From: Balneolaceae bacterium
Lineage (GTDB): Bacteria > Bacteroidota > Rhodothermia > Balneolales > Balneolaceae
Reading direction: 5' to 3'
Assembly: GCA_017643365.1 (NCBI GenBank)
Contig: JAEPNO010000014.1
Span: 1-64,000, forward strand
Length of the DNA: 64,000 nucleotides
Part shown: positions 48,964 through 60,000 of the stretch, piece after piece
Numbering within the stretch: the stretch's first letter is position 1
How the letters are laid out: every line of letters starts with the position of its first letter
Program-made: the position numbers and the translations under genes
Notes under the pieces: model-generated
What the model was told of the DNA's origin: nothing
Database searches by the model: none
Seen by the model: only the letters and a program-made list of their open reading frames with translations

Positions 48964-49629
48964 ATGTCGTCTACAAAAAGTGTAATCTTACTTCTTTCGG
49001 TGTACTTGCTTACTGCAGCTTGCGGTGTAGTTCCTAAAACCAAAGGCATGGAAGCCGGGGCAAAAGGCTCAAAAAACGCTATCGAAACAGGTGTTGCTAG
49101 TTGGTACGGTCCTAATTTTCATGGTAAACTTACTGCCAATGGCGAAGTATACGACATGGATGGCATGACGGCCGCCCATCGAACCCTCCCATTTAACTCA
49201 GAAGTTGTTGTTGAAAACCTGGACAATGGCCGCACTACTCGTGTTCGTATTAATGATCGAGGTCCATTCGCCAAAAATCGAATTATTGATCTTTCGAGAG
49301 CTGCAGCAACCGAAATAGGTATGATCGGCCCCGGAACTGCACGTGTTCGGATTTATTTGGTGAAAGGAGATTTAGAAAATTCACGCGTTACCGATCTAAA
49401 AGTGGCAAATTTCACCATTCAATTAGGCTCCTTTTCTGAAGAAATCCTCGCAATGCAGGAATCCGAAAAAATAAATGGCAGTCGAGTAGAGCAAGTTACC
49501 GTTAACGGGATGCAGGTTTATCGAGTTTATTTCGGGCTTTATCAAAACCCGGATGATGCCAGAAACGATCTGGAAGCTTTACAAGCCGATGGCTTCGATG
49601 GGTTTGTAAAACAAGTAGAAAACGATTAA
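48964..49629 (+). CDS. rlpA: RlpA-family lytic transglycosylase / lipoprotein with SPOR domain
   Basis: 221 aa. A signal peptide with lipobox LLTAAC (Cys20) makes it a lipoprotein. Double-psi beta-barrel RlpA domain (about 42-140): GVASWYGPNFHGKLTANGE, MTAAHRTLPFNSEVVVEN, RINDRGPF, IIDLSRAAA. The C-terminal SPOR domain (about 150-220, FTIQLGSFSEE) binds denuded septal peptidoglycan. RlpA cuts naked glycan strands during division in some bacteria. Single gene, 56 bases past the kinase gene. Confidence 0.93.
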   Translation: MSSTKSVILLLSVYLLTAACGVVPKTKGMEAGAKGSKNAIETGVASWYGPNFHGKLTANGEVYDMDGMTAAHRTLPFNSEVVVENLDNGRTTRVRINDRGPFAKNRIIDLSRAAATEIGMIGPGTARVRIYLVKGDLENSRVTDLKVANFTIQLGSFSEEILAMQESEKINGSRVEQVTVNGMQVYRVYFGLYQNPDDARNDLEALQADGFDGFVKQVEND

Positions 49630-49695
49630 TTCATTTCTCGGGATTGATAGCTGAATGTTTTGGGTTATAAGCACTCAATCAGAACAAACAGCTAC

Positions 49696-51174
49696 ATGAA
49701 AAAGAATATCATTGTTATTGGAAGTGGTTTTGGTGGATTAGGCGCCGCTTCCCGATTATTAAGCGCCGGGCATAACGTTACCATTCTGGAAAAAAGAGAC
49801 AAATTGGGCGGACGCGCTTATATGTACGAGAAAAATGGGTTTAAATTTGATGGTGGCCCCACTGTAATCACCGCTCCTTTTATGTTCGACGACATTTTTG
49901 AAGCAGCCGGAAAAAAACGCTCCGACTATGTAGAGTTTGTTCCGTGCGATCCGTTCTACCGTATTTTTGACGATAAGGGCGAGAAGTTCGATTACAATAA
50001 CGATCATGAATTCACCCTGAAAGAAATCGAAAAAAGAAGCCCGGGGGATACCGAAGGCTACGAGAAATTTTTAGGCACCACCAAAGCAATTTTTGACAAA
50101 GGCTTTACCGAGCTTGCCGATCAGCCCTTTTTGAAATTCACCGATATGTTGAAAGTGGCCCCCGATTTGATCAAGCTGCAATCGTATAAAAATGTTTACA
50201 AGTACGTTGCTCAATATATAAAAGACGATTTTCTGCGGATGTGCTTTTCGTTTCATCCATTGCTTGTGGGTGGCAATCCGTTCGACACCACTTCCATCTA
50301 CGCGATGATTCATTATTTAGAGCGGGAATGGGGCGTACATTATGCCATGGGCGGTACTGGAGCCATTGTAAATGCTTTTGAGAAACTCATCACCGAGCAA
50401 GGCGGCAATATCCGCCTAGAAACTGAAGTGGAAGAAATTCTGGTGAAAAATGGAAAAGCGCATGGTGTTCTGTTAAAAAATGGTGAAGAGCTGGATACCG
50501 ATGTGGTTGTTTCGAATGCAGATGTGGCGTTTACCTATAAAAATATGATCAAGCCCGTGCACCGAAAGAAATACACCGATCGCAAGATTGAACGCACCAA
50601 GTACAGTATGTCGCTATTTGTGATTTATTTCGGCACCAAAAAACGCTACCTCGATTCCGGCTTGGCACATCATAACATTATTTTAGGTCCACGCTACAAA
50701 GCGTTACTCGACGATATTTTCCACAAGAAACACGTTGCGGATGATTTCTCGTTATATCTGCACATGCCAACTATCACCGATAGCAGTATAGCACCTGAAG
50801 GCCATGAAGGCTTTTATGTACTTTCGCCGGTTCCACATCTCGATAGTGGCACCGATTGGAACGAATTTGCGCCTATTTATCGGGATCGAATTATGGATTT
50901 CCTCGAAGAAAATTACCTGCCCGATTTAAAAGAAAACCTGGTAGCCGAGCATTACATCGATCCACTACACTTCCAAGATACACTGAATAGCTACAAAGGC
51001 TCAGCGTTCTCAGTAGAACCAATTTTGACTCAATCGGCTTGGTTCCGTCCACATAATAAGTCGGAAGATGTTGACGGTTTATACTTTGTGGGAGCCGGTA
51101 CTCATCCCGGTGCAGGCTTACCCGGCGTACTTTCCAGTAGTATCATCGCGCAGGATCTAATCGGTCCGGCATGA
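49696..51174 (+). CDS. Phytoene desaturase-type FAD oxidoreductase (CrtI family)
   Basis: 492 aa from the ATG at 49696; an earlier in-frame TTG gives a polar extension ahead of the FAD motif. The Rossmann fold [18 protein letters not shown] at residues 4-21, [22 protein letters not shown], the CrtI family stretch [23 protein letters not shown], and at the end [20 protein letters not shown]. Desaturates or isomerises carotenoid precursors. No crtB or other carotenoid genes are nearby, so CrtI versus related CrtD/CrtN/CrtO-type activity is open; overall it fits CrtI best. Confidence 0.88.
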   Translation: MKKNIIVIGSGFGGLGAASRLLSAGHNVTILEKRDKLGGRAYMYEKNGFKFDGGPTVITAPFMFDDIFEAAGKKRSDYVEFVPCDPFYRIFDDKGEKFDYNNDHEFTLKEIEKRSPGDTEGYEKFLGTTKAIFDKGFTELADQPFLKFTDMLKVAPDLIKLQSYKNVYKYVAQYIKDDFLRMCFSFHPLLVGGNPFDTTSIYAMIHYLEREWGVHYAMGGTGAIVNAFEKLITEQGGNIRLETEVEEILVKNGKAHGVLLKNGEELDTDVVVSNADVAFTYKNMIKPVHRKKYTDRKIERTKYSMSLFVIYFGTKKRYLDSGLAHHNIILGPRYKALLDDIFHKKHVADDFSLYLHMPTITDSSIAPEGHEGFYVLSPVPHLDSGTDWNEFAPIYRDRIMDFLEENYLPDLKENLVAEHYIDPLHFQDTLNSYKGSAFSVEPILTQSAWFRPHNKSEDVDGLYFVGAGTHPGAGLPGVLSSSIIAQDLIGPA

Positions 51175-51199
51175 TGAATGTCTACTATTTGAATCGAAT

Positions 51200-51733
51200 A
51201 TGATGATTTCACTTCTTCTACTTTTGCTTTTCACCGATCCCATTCTGAATTATGATTTCGGAAGTTTTAAATCCGGCTCAAATTGGTTGGTGATTAATGA
51301 TGGAGTTATGGGAGGCAGATCCGTTGGAAATGCGTTTTTATCGGATAACCGTATTCATTTTGAAGGAGCCATTTCTTTCGCAAACAATGGAGGATTTGCC
51401 TCACTTCGCAGTAATCGGCTACAGCTGGATTTATCGGAAGCCAAAACCATTGAAATTCGTTATCGACTGGAAGGGCTTGATTTTGCATTGATGTTGGAGC
51501 AATACAATCAGTTTTATCGTCCTTATTTCTCTTATCCCTTGAATAAAACCGAGGGACAATGGGTAACCAAGATCATTTCCATCGAACAGTTATATGAAAC
51601 CCGAATGGGTGATTATACCGGTAAATTCTTCGACAAAAAGAAATCCAAGCCGTTTAGACGACTTGGATTCATATCGAAAGAAAAAAAGGAATCGAACTTT
51701 ACACTCGAGATCGATTACATCTCAATCAATTAG
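51200..51733 (+). CDS. CIA30-family (complex I intermediate-associated) protein
   Basis: 177 aa with a short hydrophobic N-terminus ([14 protein letters not shown]). CIA30-domain features: [53 protein letters not shown] and the C-terminal [18 protein letters not shown]. Bacterial members are NDUFAF1-like proteins of unknown role. It follows the carotenoid gene by 25 bases and ends 4 bases inside the transaldolase gene on the opposite strand. Confidence 0.85.
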   Translation: MMISLLLLLLFTDPILNYDFGSFKSGSNWLVINDGVMGGRSVGNAFLSDNRIHFEGAISFANNGGFASLRSNRLQLDLSEAKTIEIRYRLEGLDFALMLEQYNQFYRPYFSYPLNKTEGQWVTKIISIEQLYETRMGDYTGKFFDKKKSKPFRRLGFISKEKKESNFTLEIDYISIN

Positions 51734-52389
51734 TTCTTCAGGCTTTCTTGTAGATCTTCCCAATCTTTTAGGAAGCGAGCCAAACCGCTATCAGTTAGCG
51801 GGTGCTTCAACAAACCATTGATTACGCTAAGTGGCATGGTTGCAACATCTGCACCGGCTTTGGCACATTCAACAACGTGCATTGGGTGGCGAATACTTGC
51901 CGCCAATACTTCAGTCGGGAATCCGTAATTCACATAAATCTCCACGATATCGCGGATCAACTGCATTCCATCCGAAGAGATATCATCTAAACGACCTAAG
52001 AACGGTGAAATGTAGGTTGCACCGGCTTTTGCAGCTATGAGTGCCTGTGTTGAAGAAAAGCAAAGTGTACAATTGGTTTTGATGCCTTCTTCAGAAAAAG
52101 TTTTAATGGCTTTGATTCCATCTTTGATCAATGGGATTTTAACCACCACATTGTCAGCGATTTTGGCAATTTTTCGCCCCTCTTCCACCATTTCGTTGTA
52201 GGTAGTTGAAACGACCTCAGCTGATACATCACCTTCAACGATGTCGCAAATCTTTTTGATATGCCCTTCGAAATCTCTGACTCCGATTTTTGCGCATAAG
52301 CTCGGATTGGTAGTTACGCCATCAAGCACACCCAGATCATTGGCTTCCTGTATTTCTTCAAGGTTTGGGGTATCGATAAAAAATTTCAT
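51730..52389 (-). CDS. Transaldolase, fructose-6-phosphate aldolase-like group
   Basis: 219 aa from the ATG at 52389, the usual [16 protein letters not shown] start; an upstream ATG adds 21 unrelated residues. VTTNPSL and [14 protein letters not shown] carry the Schiff-base Lys region, then [29 protein letters not shown] (key residues Cys/Ser and the phosphate-binding RLDD) and [19 protein letters not shown]. This is the short TalC/Fsa-type. It transfers dihydroxyacetone units or splits fructose 6-phosphate; which one is active cannot be read from the sequence. Its last codons overlap the CIA30 gene end. Confidence 0.95.
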   Translation of the reverse strand: MKFFIDTPNLEEIQEANDLGVLDGVTTNPSLCAKIGVRDFEGHIKKICDIVEGDVSAEVVSTTYNEMVEEGRKIAKIADNVVVKIPLIKDGIKAIKTFSEEGIKTNCTLCFSSTQALIAAKAGATYISPFLGRLDDISSDGMQLIRDIVEIYVNYGFPTEVLAASIRHPMHVVECAKAGADVATMPLSVINGLLKHPLTDSGLARFLKDWEDLQESLKN

Positions 52390-52564
52390 GTAAACGTTTT
52401 TTTGAGGTGGAATTTCGAGCCTGAAATTACGGAATAACCAGCTCCCGTTCATTTCAAAATGTAAACCACCAATTGCTTTTTTTTACAAGCTAAAACTCAT
52501 TACTGCTGAACTATTTAGCGAAATTTAGAGTCTTAAGTACCAAACTCAACTCATACATATTTCA

Positions 52565-53950
52565 GTGAAAAATTTACTCTTTTCGGCATTCATTCTTTCT
52601 TTGGTTTTTCTGGGCTGTGGAGGCTCGGATGAAGAAACTTCTTCAAATTCCGGCGGTGGTGGCTGGGGTAGTTGGGGCGCCGGTGGTAACAACGACCGTA
52701 TTACTAGCGTTGAAACACAAAACGTAACTTTACAACCCATTGCAGATCAGGTGCGATCTTTTGGAACGATTAAAGCTCAGGATGTAATCTCCATCACTCC
52801 ACAAGTTTCTAACAGAATCACCCGTTTTTACGTTGATTTGGGCGATACCGTACGTCAAGGACAGCTTTTAGCCAAAATAAACGACGCTACTTTTCGGGAT
52901 CAACTTTTACAAGCAGAAGCTCAAGTAGCTCAAAGTCGCATTGCCGTTTCGCGAGACAGCGCGGCTTACTACCGCCTTCGAACCCTTATTGATCGAGATC
53001 TTAGCAGCCCAGCTGAGTTAGAAGCGGCTCAGGCTTCATACCAAAGTTCGGTTGCTTCTTTTCAATCAGCAAAAGCATCACTCACTCAAGCTAAAGAAAA
53101 TTTCAACTATACAGAGGTACGATCTCCGGTTCGTGGAGTGATTATCTCGCGCACAGGCGAAGAAGGTGATATTGCAAACGCATCGCAAGCATTATTTGAA
53201 ATAGCTAATTTAGTAGGCTACGAATCGCGCGTATTTTTACCGGTTCAAGATTGGCGATTTGTGAAAATCGGACAACAAGTGAAGCTTCGTGTATCAAACG
53301 AAAATAATGCAACTGCTGAAGGAGTCATCAGCAGAAAAAGCCCGCAACTTGATGCCACAACCGGTTTAGGGGAAGTAGTAATTTCGCTAACTAATACCGG
53401 TCCTAGCATTTATCCCGGCGTACTTACCGAAAGCATCATCGACATCGATTATAAGCCACAAGCTGTAGTTGTACCTCGAAGTGCATTAGTAGAAAAAGTA
53501 GAAACTGTGGTAGAACCAGAATCAAATACCATTTCTTTGGATCGAACTTATTCGGTATTTGTTTCGGTAGGTGATTCGGTAGCCGAATTACGCCCTTTAC
53601 AGTTAGGCATTGAGCAAGGCGATAAGATTGAGGTTCTTTCCGGATTACGTCCCGGCGACAACATTATCGTAACCGGTCAAGCAAGCTTAAAAGACGGTGG
53701 TAAAATCAGAGTAGCAACAGGATCTGATTTCTCTTCGCCACAAAGCGCTGAAATTGCTGGTGGAGGTTCTGAGCAAGGTCAAACCGCACGTCCTGCCGGT
53801 GGCAGACCGGGTGGCCAAGGCGGTGCAGCTTTTGCAAACATGAGTGACGAAGAACGCCAAAAAATGCGCCAGCGCATGCAAAACATGAGTCAGGATGAAC
53901 GTCGTGCACTCATGGACAGCATCAGAACCGCTAACGCTACTAATAATTAA
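52565..53950 (+). CDS. RND efflux periplasmic adaptor (membrane fusion protein)
   Basis: 461 aa starting with GTG at 52565. Lipoprotein signal VFLGCGGS (Cys19). Fold in order: a Gly-rich linker, VTLQPIADQVRSFGTIKAQD (barrel start), the biotinyl-lipoyl part VDLGDTVRQGQLLAKI, an alpha-hairpin (about 95-170), SPVRGVIISRTGEEGDI, and a barrel and membrane-proximal part ending DNIIVTGQASLKDG. The last 65 residues are unusual: a Gly-rich segment followed by a charged Met/Gln/Arg helix (SDEERQKMRQRMQNMS). It links the two permeases to an outer-membrane channel; none is encoded nearby. First gene of the operon, 2 bases ahead of the first permease. Confidence 0.92.
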   Translation: MKNLLFSAFILSLVFLGCGGSDEETSSNSGGGGWGSWGAGGNNDRITSVETQNVTLQPIADQVRSFGTIKAQDVISITPQVSNRITRFYVDLGDTVRQGQLLAKINDATFRDQLLQAEAQVAQSRIAVSRDSAAYYRLRTLIDRDLSSPAELEAAQASYQSSVASFQSAKASLTQAKENFNYTEVRSPVRGVIISRTGEEGDIANASQALFEIANLVGYESRVFLPVQDWRFVKIGQQVKLRVSNENNATAEGVISRKSPQLDATTGLGEVVISLTNTGPSIYPGVLTESIIDIDYKPQAVVVPRSALVEKVETVVEPESNTISLDRTYSVFVSVGDSVAELRPLQLGIEQGDKIEVLSGLRPGDNIIVTGQASLKDGGKIRVATGSDFSSPQSAEIAGGGSEQGQTARPAGGRPGGQGGAAFANMSDEERQKMRQRMQNMSQDERRALMDSIRTANATNN

Positions 53951-53952
53951 TT

Positions 53953-56900
53953 ATGGGCGGTCTATCAAAACTGGCAGTTCAACGCCCAATCACATTTTTA
54001 ATGGTCAGCTTGATTCTGATCGGATTCGGTATTTTCGGAGTGTCTCAACTTCGGCTGAATCTATATCCGGATGTTAGCTTTCCAACCATCACTATTTACA
54101 CGGGCTACGAAGGCGTAGCTCCCGAAGATATTGAAGCACTGGTTACTCGCCCGATTGAAGAGCAAGTTGGGAGTATTAGTGGGATTCGCAGAGTGCGCTC
54201 ACTTTCGAGCCAAGGCGCATCGGTTGTAAAACTAAATTTCAACTGGGGCACCGATCTTTACGAGGCCGAAAATGATGTTCGTAAACAACTTGGTTTTGTG
54301 TCGAGGGCTATCCCCCGCGATGCAGAAACTCCACTCGTGTTCAGTTACGATCCAAACCAAGAGCCGATTGTGGTATTGGCGGTTACTTCTGATGTACGAT
54401 CATCTCGTGACCTCAGGACCTACGCCACACAAGTGCTGGAGCAACGCATTGAACGTATTAATGGCATTGCATCGGCAGAAACATCCGGTGGCTTAGAACG
54501 GCAAATTAATGTGACCATCGACAGCGAAAAAATGCGCTTATACAATGTCACCATTTCTGATATTTCATCTCGTTTATCTGCAGAAAATATTCAGGTACCG
54601 GCCGGACAGTTGATCGAAGGAAATACCGTGTACTCGCTGCGTACCATGGGTGAGTTAAAAACGGTTGAGCAAATCCGAAATACAGTAGTCGAAGTTCGCG
54701 ATGGACAAACTCTATTTCTTAAAGATGTAGCCACTGTTGAAGATGGAATCGCTCAACCCATTGGCAATGTTCAGGTAAATGGCGAAGATGGAATTATCAT
54801 CAATATTTATCGCCAAAGTGATGCCAATGTAGTAGTTGCTGCCGATGAAGTGATTTCCAGCCTTGGCACTATTCAGGAAAGTCTGCCAGATGACATCGTG
54901 GTTGAAGTGCTTACCAACAAAGCCGAGTTCATCAAAATGTCGATCGAGAACTTACTGCTTACGGGATTGCAAGCCATCATTCTGGTAGTCTTAATTCTAC
55001 TCGCATTTTTACGAAGCGGACGTTCTGCACTCATTATCGCCATTTCGATTCCGGTTTCTATCATCACCACCTTTGCAGTGATGGATTTTGCAAATCTGAG
55101 TTTGAATATCATCTCACTTTCCGGTTTAACACTGGCCGTGGGGCTTGTGGTTGATGATGCTGTAGTAGTGCTTGAGAATATTTTCCGATTTCGAGAGGAA
55201 GGGAATAATCGAAAAGATGCAGCGGTTATGGGAGCCAAAGAGGTTGCTGTACCGGTTGTGATTTCCACCCTTACCACATTGGTTGTATTTCTGCCGATTC
55301 TATTCGTACCTGGAATTGCAGGATTCTTATTTCGTGATTTAGCACTTACTATTTCGTTCTCTCTTTCTGTTTCCTCGTTGGTTGCTTTAACGCTAATCCC
55401 AATGATGACTTCTCAGTTTTTTAAAGATGGTGAGTCGAATTTTCAATCTGAAAACCGAGTTGCATTATTCTTCAGCAATCTACTTTCTAAGTTAGAAGAA
55501 ATGTATTCTCGCCAGCTTGATTCTGCCTTACATCGAAGTGGATTAATTATTCTCGGCTCGGTTGTATTTTTTGTGATTACCCTACCCATTTTCAATACTC
55601 TGGGCGGCGAATTCTTCCCTCGGGTGGATGAAAACGCATTTACTTTGGAAATTAGTCGCGAACCGGGAGTAAGCCTATTGGAGCTCGAACGTTCTATCAA
55701 ACAGGTTGAAAGCGTGCTTTCCCGAACCATTCCTGAAGCCCGAATTATTGTATCGGATTATGGCGATAAGGAAGGAATTGAAGGTGCCGACAATCCCGGA
55801 GGCTTCACCGGAACTATCCGTGTTGAGTTGGTTGGGCAAGATGAACGAGAGCGCTCTCAGTTCGATATTGTAAATCAGGCCTTAACCGATTTGCAGATTG
55901 TACCCGGCGTAGATGTACAAGAAATTGTGATCGATCCGCTATCTCCTGATGGAGAAAACGGCTTAATCGTTCAGATTTATGGCTACGATCCCGAAATCAA
56001 AAAAGACCTTACCGAAGGCGTAAAAGAGCGTCTACTTCAAATTGATGGTGTGGTCAGTTCCTATTCAACCGCAGATCAAGGTCGGCCGGAATTGAGATTG
56101 GTGATGGATCGTGAGCGAATTTCATTAGTTGGAATGAATACCAATCAAGTTGCAAGTGCAGTGAGTAATGCGGTTCAGGGTTCTATTGCTACCAGTTTTG
56201 TAGATCAAGGTGTGGAATTTGAAGTCTTGGTAGAGCTCGATCCACTTCAGAAATCAGCTTCTTCCGATCTCGAAGACATACAGATTCAAACTCCATCCGG
56301 CGAATGGATGCCACTAAGTAATCTTGCCAGGATTGAGCGTTTTACCGGCCCGACGAATGTTACTCGCATTGATCAGGAGCGTGTGGTTGAGATTTTTACT
56401 GAATTGGACGACATCGATCTGAAAAATGCTTCAGCCGAAGCTCGACTTCTTCTCGACGAAATTCAATGGCCCGAAGGCTACCGATATGCCCTTGCCGGTT
56501 CAGCTGAAGAACAAGCCGAATCGTTTAACTTCTTGTTGATCGCTTTTACTATCGCCGGAATTTTAACCTACATGGTAATGGCATCTCAGTTCGAAAGTTT
56601 GATCGAACCGTTTATCATCATTTTCACTATTCCTTTAGCCCTTTCGGGCGTGTTAATCATGCTTGGCTTAACAAGCACGCCCATCAGTGTCACATCCATG
56701 GTTGGCTTGATTTTACTCTCGGGTATTGTTGTGAACAACGGAATTGTGATGATCGATTACATCAAGATTTTGCAAGCTCGGGGAATGAGCCGCCATGAAG
56801 CAATTGTACAAGGCGCAACCCGACGTTTACGCCCTATTTTAATGACTGCGCTAACCACCATTTTATCGATGGTACCACTGGCGCTTGAAATCGGCTCCGG

Positions 56901-57078
56901 TTCGGAAACCTGGAGTCCAATGGCACGAACAGTAATTGGCGGACTTACCATGTCTACCTTTTTGATGCTGTTTGTTGTTCCAAGTATTTACAACCTGATT
57001 AATAAAGGGGTAAGTAAAATGGGATTCGATGCCATCCACAAAGATGATCCACTTGCCAAAGAAGAGGTAACAGCATGA
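53953..57078 (+). CDS. RND efflux permease, AcrB/MexB superfamily, first of two
   Basis: A 1041-aa inner-membrane transporter with twelve membrane helices. Family marks: FLMVSLILIGFGIFGVSQL at the N-terminus, GVAPEDIEALVTRPIEEQ, and LSGLTLAVGLVVDDAVVVLENIF with the paired Asp of proton relay in TM4. Second half repeats the plan, ending with LLSGIVVNNGIVMID and LEIGSGSETWSPMARTVIGG. The two permeases differ in sequence, as in MdtBC-like systems. The last 4 bases overlap the second permease gene (ATGA). Confidence 0.95.
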   Translation: MGGLSKLAVQRPITFLMVSLILIGFGIFGVSQLRLNLYPDVSFPTITIYTGYEGVAPEDIEALVTRPIEEQVGSISGIRRVRSLSSQGASVVKLNFNWGTDLYEAENDVRKQLGFVSRAIPRDAETPLVFSYDPNQEPIVVLAVTSDVRSSRDLRTYATQVLEQRIERINGIASAETSGGLERQINVTIDSEKMRLYNVTISDISSRLSAENIQVPAGQLIEGNTVYSLRTMGELKTVEQIRNTVVEVRDGQTLFLKDVATVEDGIAQPIGNVQVNGEDGIIINIYRQSDANVVVAADEVISSLGTIQESLPDDIVVEVLTNKAEFIKMSIENLLLTGLQAIILVVLILLAFLRSGRSALIIAISIPVSIITTFAVMDFANLSLNIISLSGLTLAVGLVVDDAVVVLENIFRFREEGNNRKDAAVMGAKEVAVPVVISTLTTLVVFLPILFVPGIAGFLFRDLALTISFSLSVSSLVALTLIPMMTSQFFKDGESNFQSENRVALFFSNLLSKLEEMYSRQLDSALHRSGLIILGSVVFFVITLPIFNTLGGEFFPRVDENAFTLEISREPGVSLLELERSIKQVESVLSRTIPEARIIVSDYGDKEGIEGADNPGGFTGTIRVELVGQDERERSQFDIVNQALTDLQIVPGVDVQEIVIDPLSPDGENGLIVQIYGYDPEIKKDLTEGVKERLLQIDGVVSSYSTADQGRPELRLVMDRERISLVGMNTNQVASAVSNAVQGSIATSFVDQGVEFEVLVELDPLQKSASSDLEDIQIQTPSGEWMPLSNLARIERFTGPTNVTRIDQERVVEIFTELDDIDLKNASAEARLLLDEIQWPEGYRYALAGSAEEQAESFNFLLIAFTIAGILTYMVMASQFESLIEPFIIIFTIPLALSGVLIMLGLTSTPISVTSMVGLILLSGIVVNNGIVMIDYIKILQARGMSRHEAIVQGATRRLRPILMTALTTILSMVPLALEIGSGSETWSPMARTVIGGLTMSTFLMLFVVPSIYNLINKGVSKMGFDAIHKDDPLAKEEVTA

Positions 57079-60000
57079 AGAAATTTAGCCTGACCGGAGG
57101 AATACTAAACCGCCCGATTACCGTAATCATGTGTACGTTGATTATTGTAGGGTTCGGGATATTCTCGCTCACCAATTTAAGGGTTACGCTTTTCCCAAAG
57201 CTTAATATTCCTGTGTTGGCTATTTCAACAGGTTACCAAAATGTAGCGCCTGAAGATATCGATCGGATTATTGTAACACCGATTGAAGGCGCTGTTTCAG
57301 CTATCGAAGGCATTGAAAGTCTGGAAGCACGAGTTAGCCGTGGAAACGCATTTATCATTATGCGTTTGTACGAAGGCACCGATATCCGAAAAACGGAGTT
57401 GAAAGTTCAAAAAGCGATCGATCAGATTCGAAACGATCTACCTCAACAAGCGCGTGAGCCTGTTATTTTCCAGTTTGATCCCGAAAACCGACCTATCATG
57501 CAATTGAGTATTAACTCAGGGCAAAAGGGATTGGATGAGCTGAGAAACCTCGCTATTGAAGTGGTGGAGCCAAATTTAGAACGGTTAATCGGATTGGCTT
57601 CTGCTGACACCCGTGGGGGATTAGAGCGACGAATTTATGTGGATGTTTCGCCCATGCGGCTGGCACAACACAGCTTAGTTCCGCAGGAAATCGAAAGTGC
57701 GATTTCTAGCAATAATACTCAGTTGCCAATGGGTAACGTGCTTGCCCAGAATATCAGTTATAGCGTTCGGGCTGAGTCGATGTATAAAACCGTGGAAGAA
57801 ATCCGGCAGACCATCATTAAAGTGTCTGAAAACGGAGTTCCAATTCGTGTAGGCGATGTTGCCGACGTTTCGGATGGATTCACTGAGGTAACGAGCCTTG
57901 TAAATGTGAATGGCAACAATAGTGTATCCATCGAAATACAGAAAAACTCGGATGCCAATACACTTGATGTTGTAAACGCGGTAAAAGCCGTGGTGCCTGA
58001 ACTAAATGAGAAACTCCCGCCGGATGTGGAACTGCGCATTTTGAGCGATGAAGGCCAAACCATCGACGACTCCATCAACAATTTGGCACAATCGTCGTTG
58101 ATTGCCTTGCTGGTGGTAGTGTTAATTATTTTGATATTTATGGGCGGATGGCGCATTTCTTTGGTAGTGGCCATTTCTATTCCGGTTTCTATTGCAGCTT
58201 GTTTTGCAGCTATGTACGCTGTAGGCTTAACGTTAAACATCTTTACGATTTCAGCACTTGCGCTGGCCATTGGTTTATTGGTTGATAATGCCATTGTAGT
58301 TTCGGAAAGTATTGCCCGAAAAATGGAAGACGGCGTAGCCAAAATGGAAGCTGCGCTTACAGGCACCAACGAAGTAATCGGGCCGCTTCTTGGGTCAACC
58401 TTAACCACACTAGGTGTTTTTATACCAATTACGCTGATCACCGGAGTACAAGGAGCCTTGTTTCGCGAGTTCGCAATTACCATTAGTTTTGCAATCGGAA
58501 TATCATTTTTATCATCCATAATTCTTGTTCCGGTAGTTGCTTTGCTTTTGCTCGATGTAGATCAGTTCAACAAAGGTGGCTTGGTTTTTAAAGCCATGCA
58601 CAAACTTGAAGGTGGATATGGCAAAACGTTAAACTGGATTATGCATCACAAATGGTTACCAACCCTGATGTTGATTGGAATTTTATTTGGTACCATTTAT
58701 TTGTTTCAAAACATCACCAAAGAAGGATTCCCTGAAACCGATTCCGGCGAAATTGATGTAAACGTCACCCTACAGGAAGGCACAAAACTGGTTAAAACAG
58801 TAGAAGTGATGAAGCAATTCGAGGAGAAACTACTTCAAAAGCCTGAAATTGAAACATTGATTTCAAGTATTGGCCGAAGCCGCTGGACCGAGCAAAGTAA
58901 TCGTGGCAGTTTCACTCTTAATTTAGTTCCTATAGAAGAACGCGACATTACCAGCAACGAAATGGCTGCTGCACTTCGACAAGAATTAACTTATCCCGGA
59001 GCAACAGTACGGGCCTCGGTTGAAGGCGGTGGGTTACGCTTTGGTGGGCGAGGATTTAGTTTTGGTGGAAATTCCCTTCGTCTAACCTTAGTGGGTCCCG
59101 AGATGGAGCAGTTGCTAAAAGTTTCCAATCAATTGGAAGAACGATTGCTAAACGACCCAAATATCATTTCGGTAGATAACGGTCGAACCGACCCAACCCC
59201 TGAATTGCAGTTTGTTGTTGATAGAAATAGAATTGGTTTGATGAACGCAGGAGTAGCAAATGTAGCAAACAATCTTCGTACACAAACACTAGGTAATCAA
59301 GCGGGGTATTTCCGTTCAGAAGGTCGTGAAATTCCGATCGAAGTTCGGACATCTAAAGAAGCGTTGAAATCTCGCGAAGATTTGTTTGATCTAGAGGTGT
59401 TACAATACGGAGATCAACGAATTCCGGTAGTTGCTGTAGGAGAGTTTATCGAAACCAAAGGCGTAGATTCGTACCAAAAACGAAATCGCGAGATTTTATT
59501 GGATGTGAATATTCAATTCAATGGAGAATCGGAAGAATATAAAGCACTGATCACCAATTTTATCGACGAAGAAATTATAATGCCCGAGGGCTATCGGTAT
59601 GAATTCACCGGTGCCAGTTTCGAAACCCAGCAGGCAACCAATCAATTTATGTGGGCCGGCATTGCTGCGATTGTTCTCATGTTTATGATTATGGCTTCGT
59701 TGTTCGAAAATTTCCGTGATCCATTTGTGATTTGGTTCTGTATTCCAATGGCGTTATTCGGCGCACTTGCCGGCTTGATGCTTACCGGATCACCATTAAG
59801 CACAACCGGAAACATCGGGTTGTTTATGCTAGTTGGTATCATCTTAAATAATGGAATTGTGTTAGTAGATTACATGCATTTGAGAACTCGAAATATGGAG
59901 TTCAATCTCGATCGGGATTCAGCCTTTATGCAAAACATTTTAGAAGCATGCAAGCGCCGTATGCGCCCTGTTTTACTTACTGCAATCACCACCATCTGTT

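Noticed and set aside
57758-58519. A long antisense open frame (253 codons) within the second RND permease
   Set aside because: It mirrors the codon pattern of a well-supported gene and has a Ser/Thr/Ile-rich, low-complexity protein.
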